A stretch of 64,000 nucleotides of DNA, taken from positions 302,624 to 366,623 of the forward strand of contig JADKJR010000036.1 in assembly GCA_016720925.1 (NCBI GenBank), given 5' to 3'. This stretch comes from Betaproteobacteria bacterium (GTDB taxonomy: Bacteria; Pseudomonadota; Gammaproteobacteria; Burkholderiales; Usitatibacteraceae). This document shows positions 63,915-64,000 of the stretch, one piece after another. Numbering within the stretch: position 1 is the stretch's first letter; the number at the start of each line of letters is the position of its first letter. The notes under the pieces were generated by a model, which was not told the DNA's origin, did no database searches, and saw nothing but the letters and a program-made list of their open reading frames with translations. The translations under genes and the position numbers were made by a program.

Positions 63915-64000
63915 ATGATCACAAACCAACGCAGCACGCTTGAACACGACCCGTTTGCGGCGCCGTCTGATCTACCTTTCCAGTTGGCCAGTAAACGCGC
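63915..64000 (+). CDS. Start of an unidentified gene, cut by the window end
   Basis: ATG 63915 opens a frame (MITNQRSTLEHDPFAAPSDL and onward) that runs off the right edge. Only 28 codons are visible, too few to assign a family. Its position after the Roadblock, PAS and PhnD-like genes makes a signalling protein, such as a chemoreceptor or kinase, a reasonable guess. Confidence 0.4.
   Translation, partial: MITNQRSTLEHDPFAAPSDLPFQLASKR

Overview
The window is about 64 kb of a GC-rich, gene-dense bacterial chromosome. I infer a Betaproteobacterium (Burkholderiales or Rhodocyclales type). The grounds are gene content: a rhombosortase with its rhombotail lipoprotein, YcaO, DUF3617, bifunctional hydratase/phosphate acetyltransferase with acetate kinase, NAD-malic enzyme, OPT transporter, TonB receptor and Roadblock protein. 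No rRNA, tRNA, integrase, intact transposase or CRISPR array was recognised.

Layout. 1-4.75 kb: a CHAT-like cysteine-protease-type protein (open at the left edge), a ComEC-type metallo-beta-lactamase-fold protein and a DUF5343 protein, possibly a conflict module. 5-8.7 kb: small secreted proteins and lipoproteins, plus a rhombosortase overlapping its probable substrate. 9-13 kb: J-domain protein, alpha/beta hydrolase, YcaO. 13.4-20 kb: ricin-lectin protein, PabB/PabC fusion, MUG-type glycosylase, DUF3617 protein and a one-carbon folate pair (5-formyl-THF cyclo-ligase, FolD). 20-24 kb: acyl-CoA ligase, hydrolase and dienoyl-CoA isomerase. 24.5-30.4 kb: MBL hydrolase, SMR transporter, ABC exporter, Dcp peptidase. 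30.7-36.7 kb: a large secreted metzincin and small envelope proteins. 37-41.2 kb: malic enzyme and OPT transporter. 41.2-43.1 kb: small cassette-like genes separated by attC-like sites, with no integrase seen. 43.4-51.6 kb: GMC oxidoreductase, NupC and GuaC (divergent purine pair), an esterase and a TonB receptor. 52-57.4 kb: phosphate acetyltransferase (frameshifted), acetate kinase and CoA-transferase. 57.5-64 kb: a MITE-like element, a PhnD-like lipoprotein overlapping a hybrid histidine kinase, then Roadblock, Aer-type PAS and signal-less PhnD-like proteins that look like a second sensory unit.

Cross-cutting signals. At least nine copies of a roughly 65-bp imperfect palindrome lie between genes, all in the same orientation on this strand; two of them bracket the cassette region. 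Three genes carry apparent single-base frameshifts, at least two of them in short homopolymers, so either recent decay or consensus errors should be considered before calling pseudogenes.
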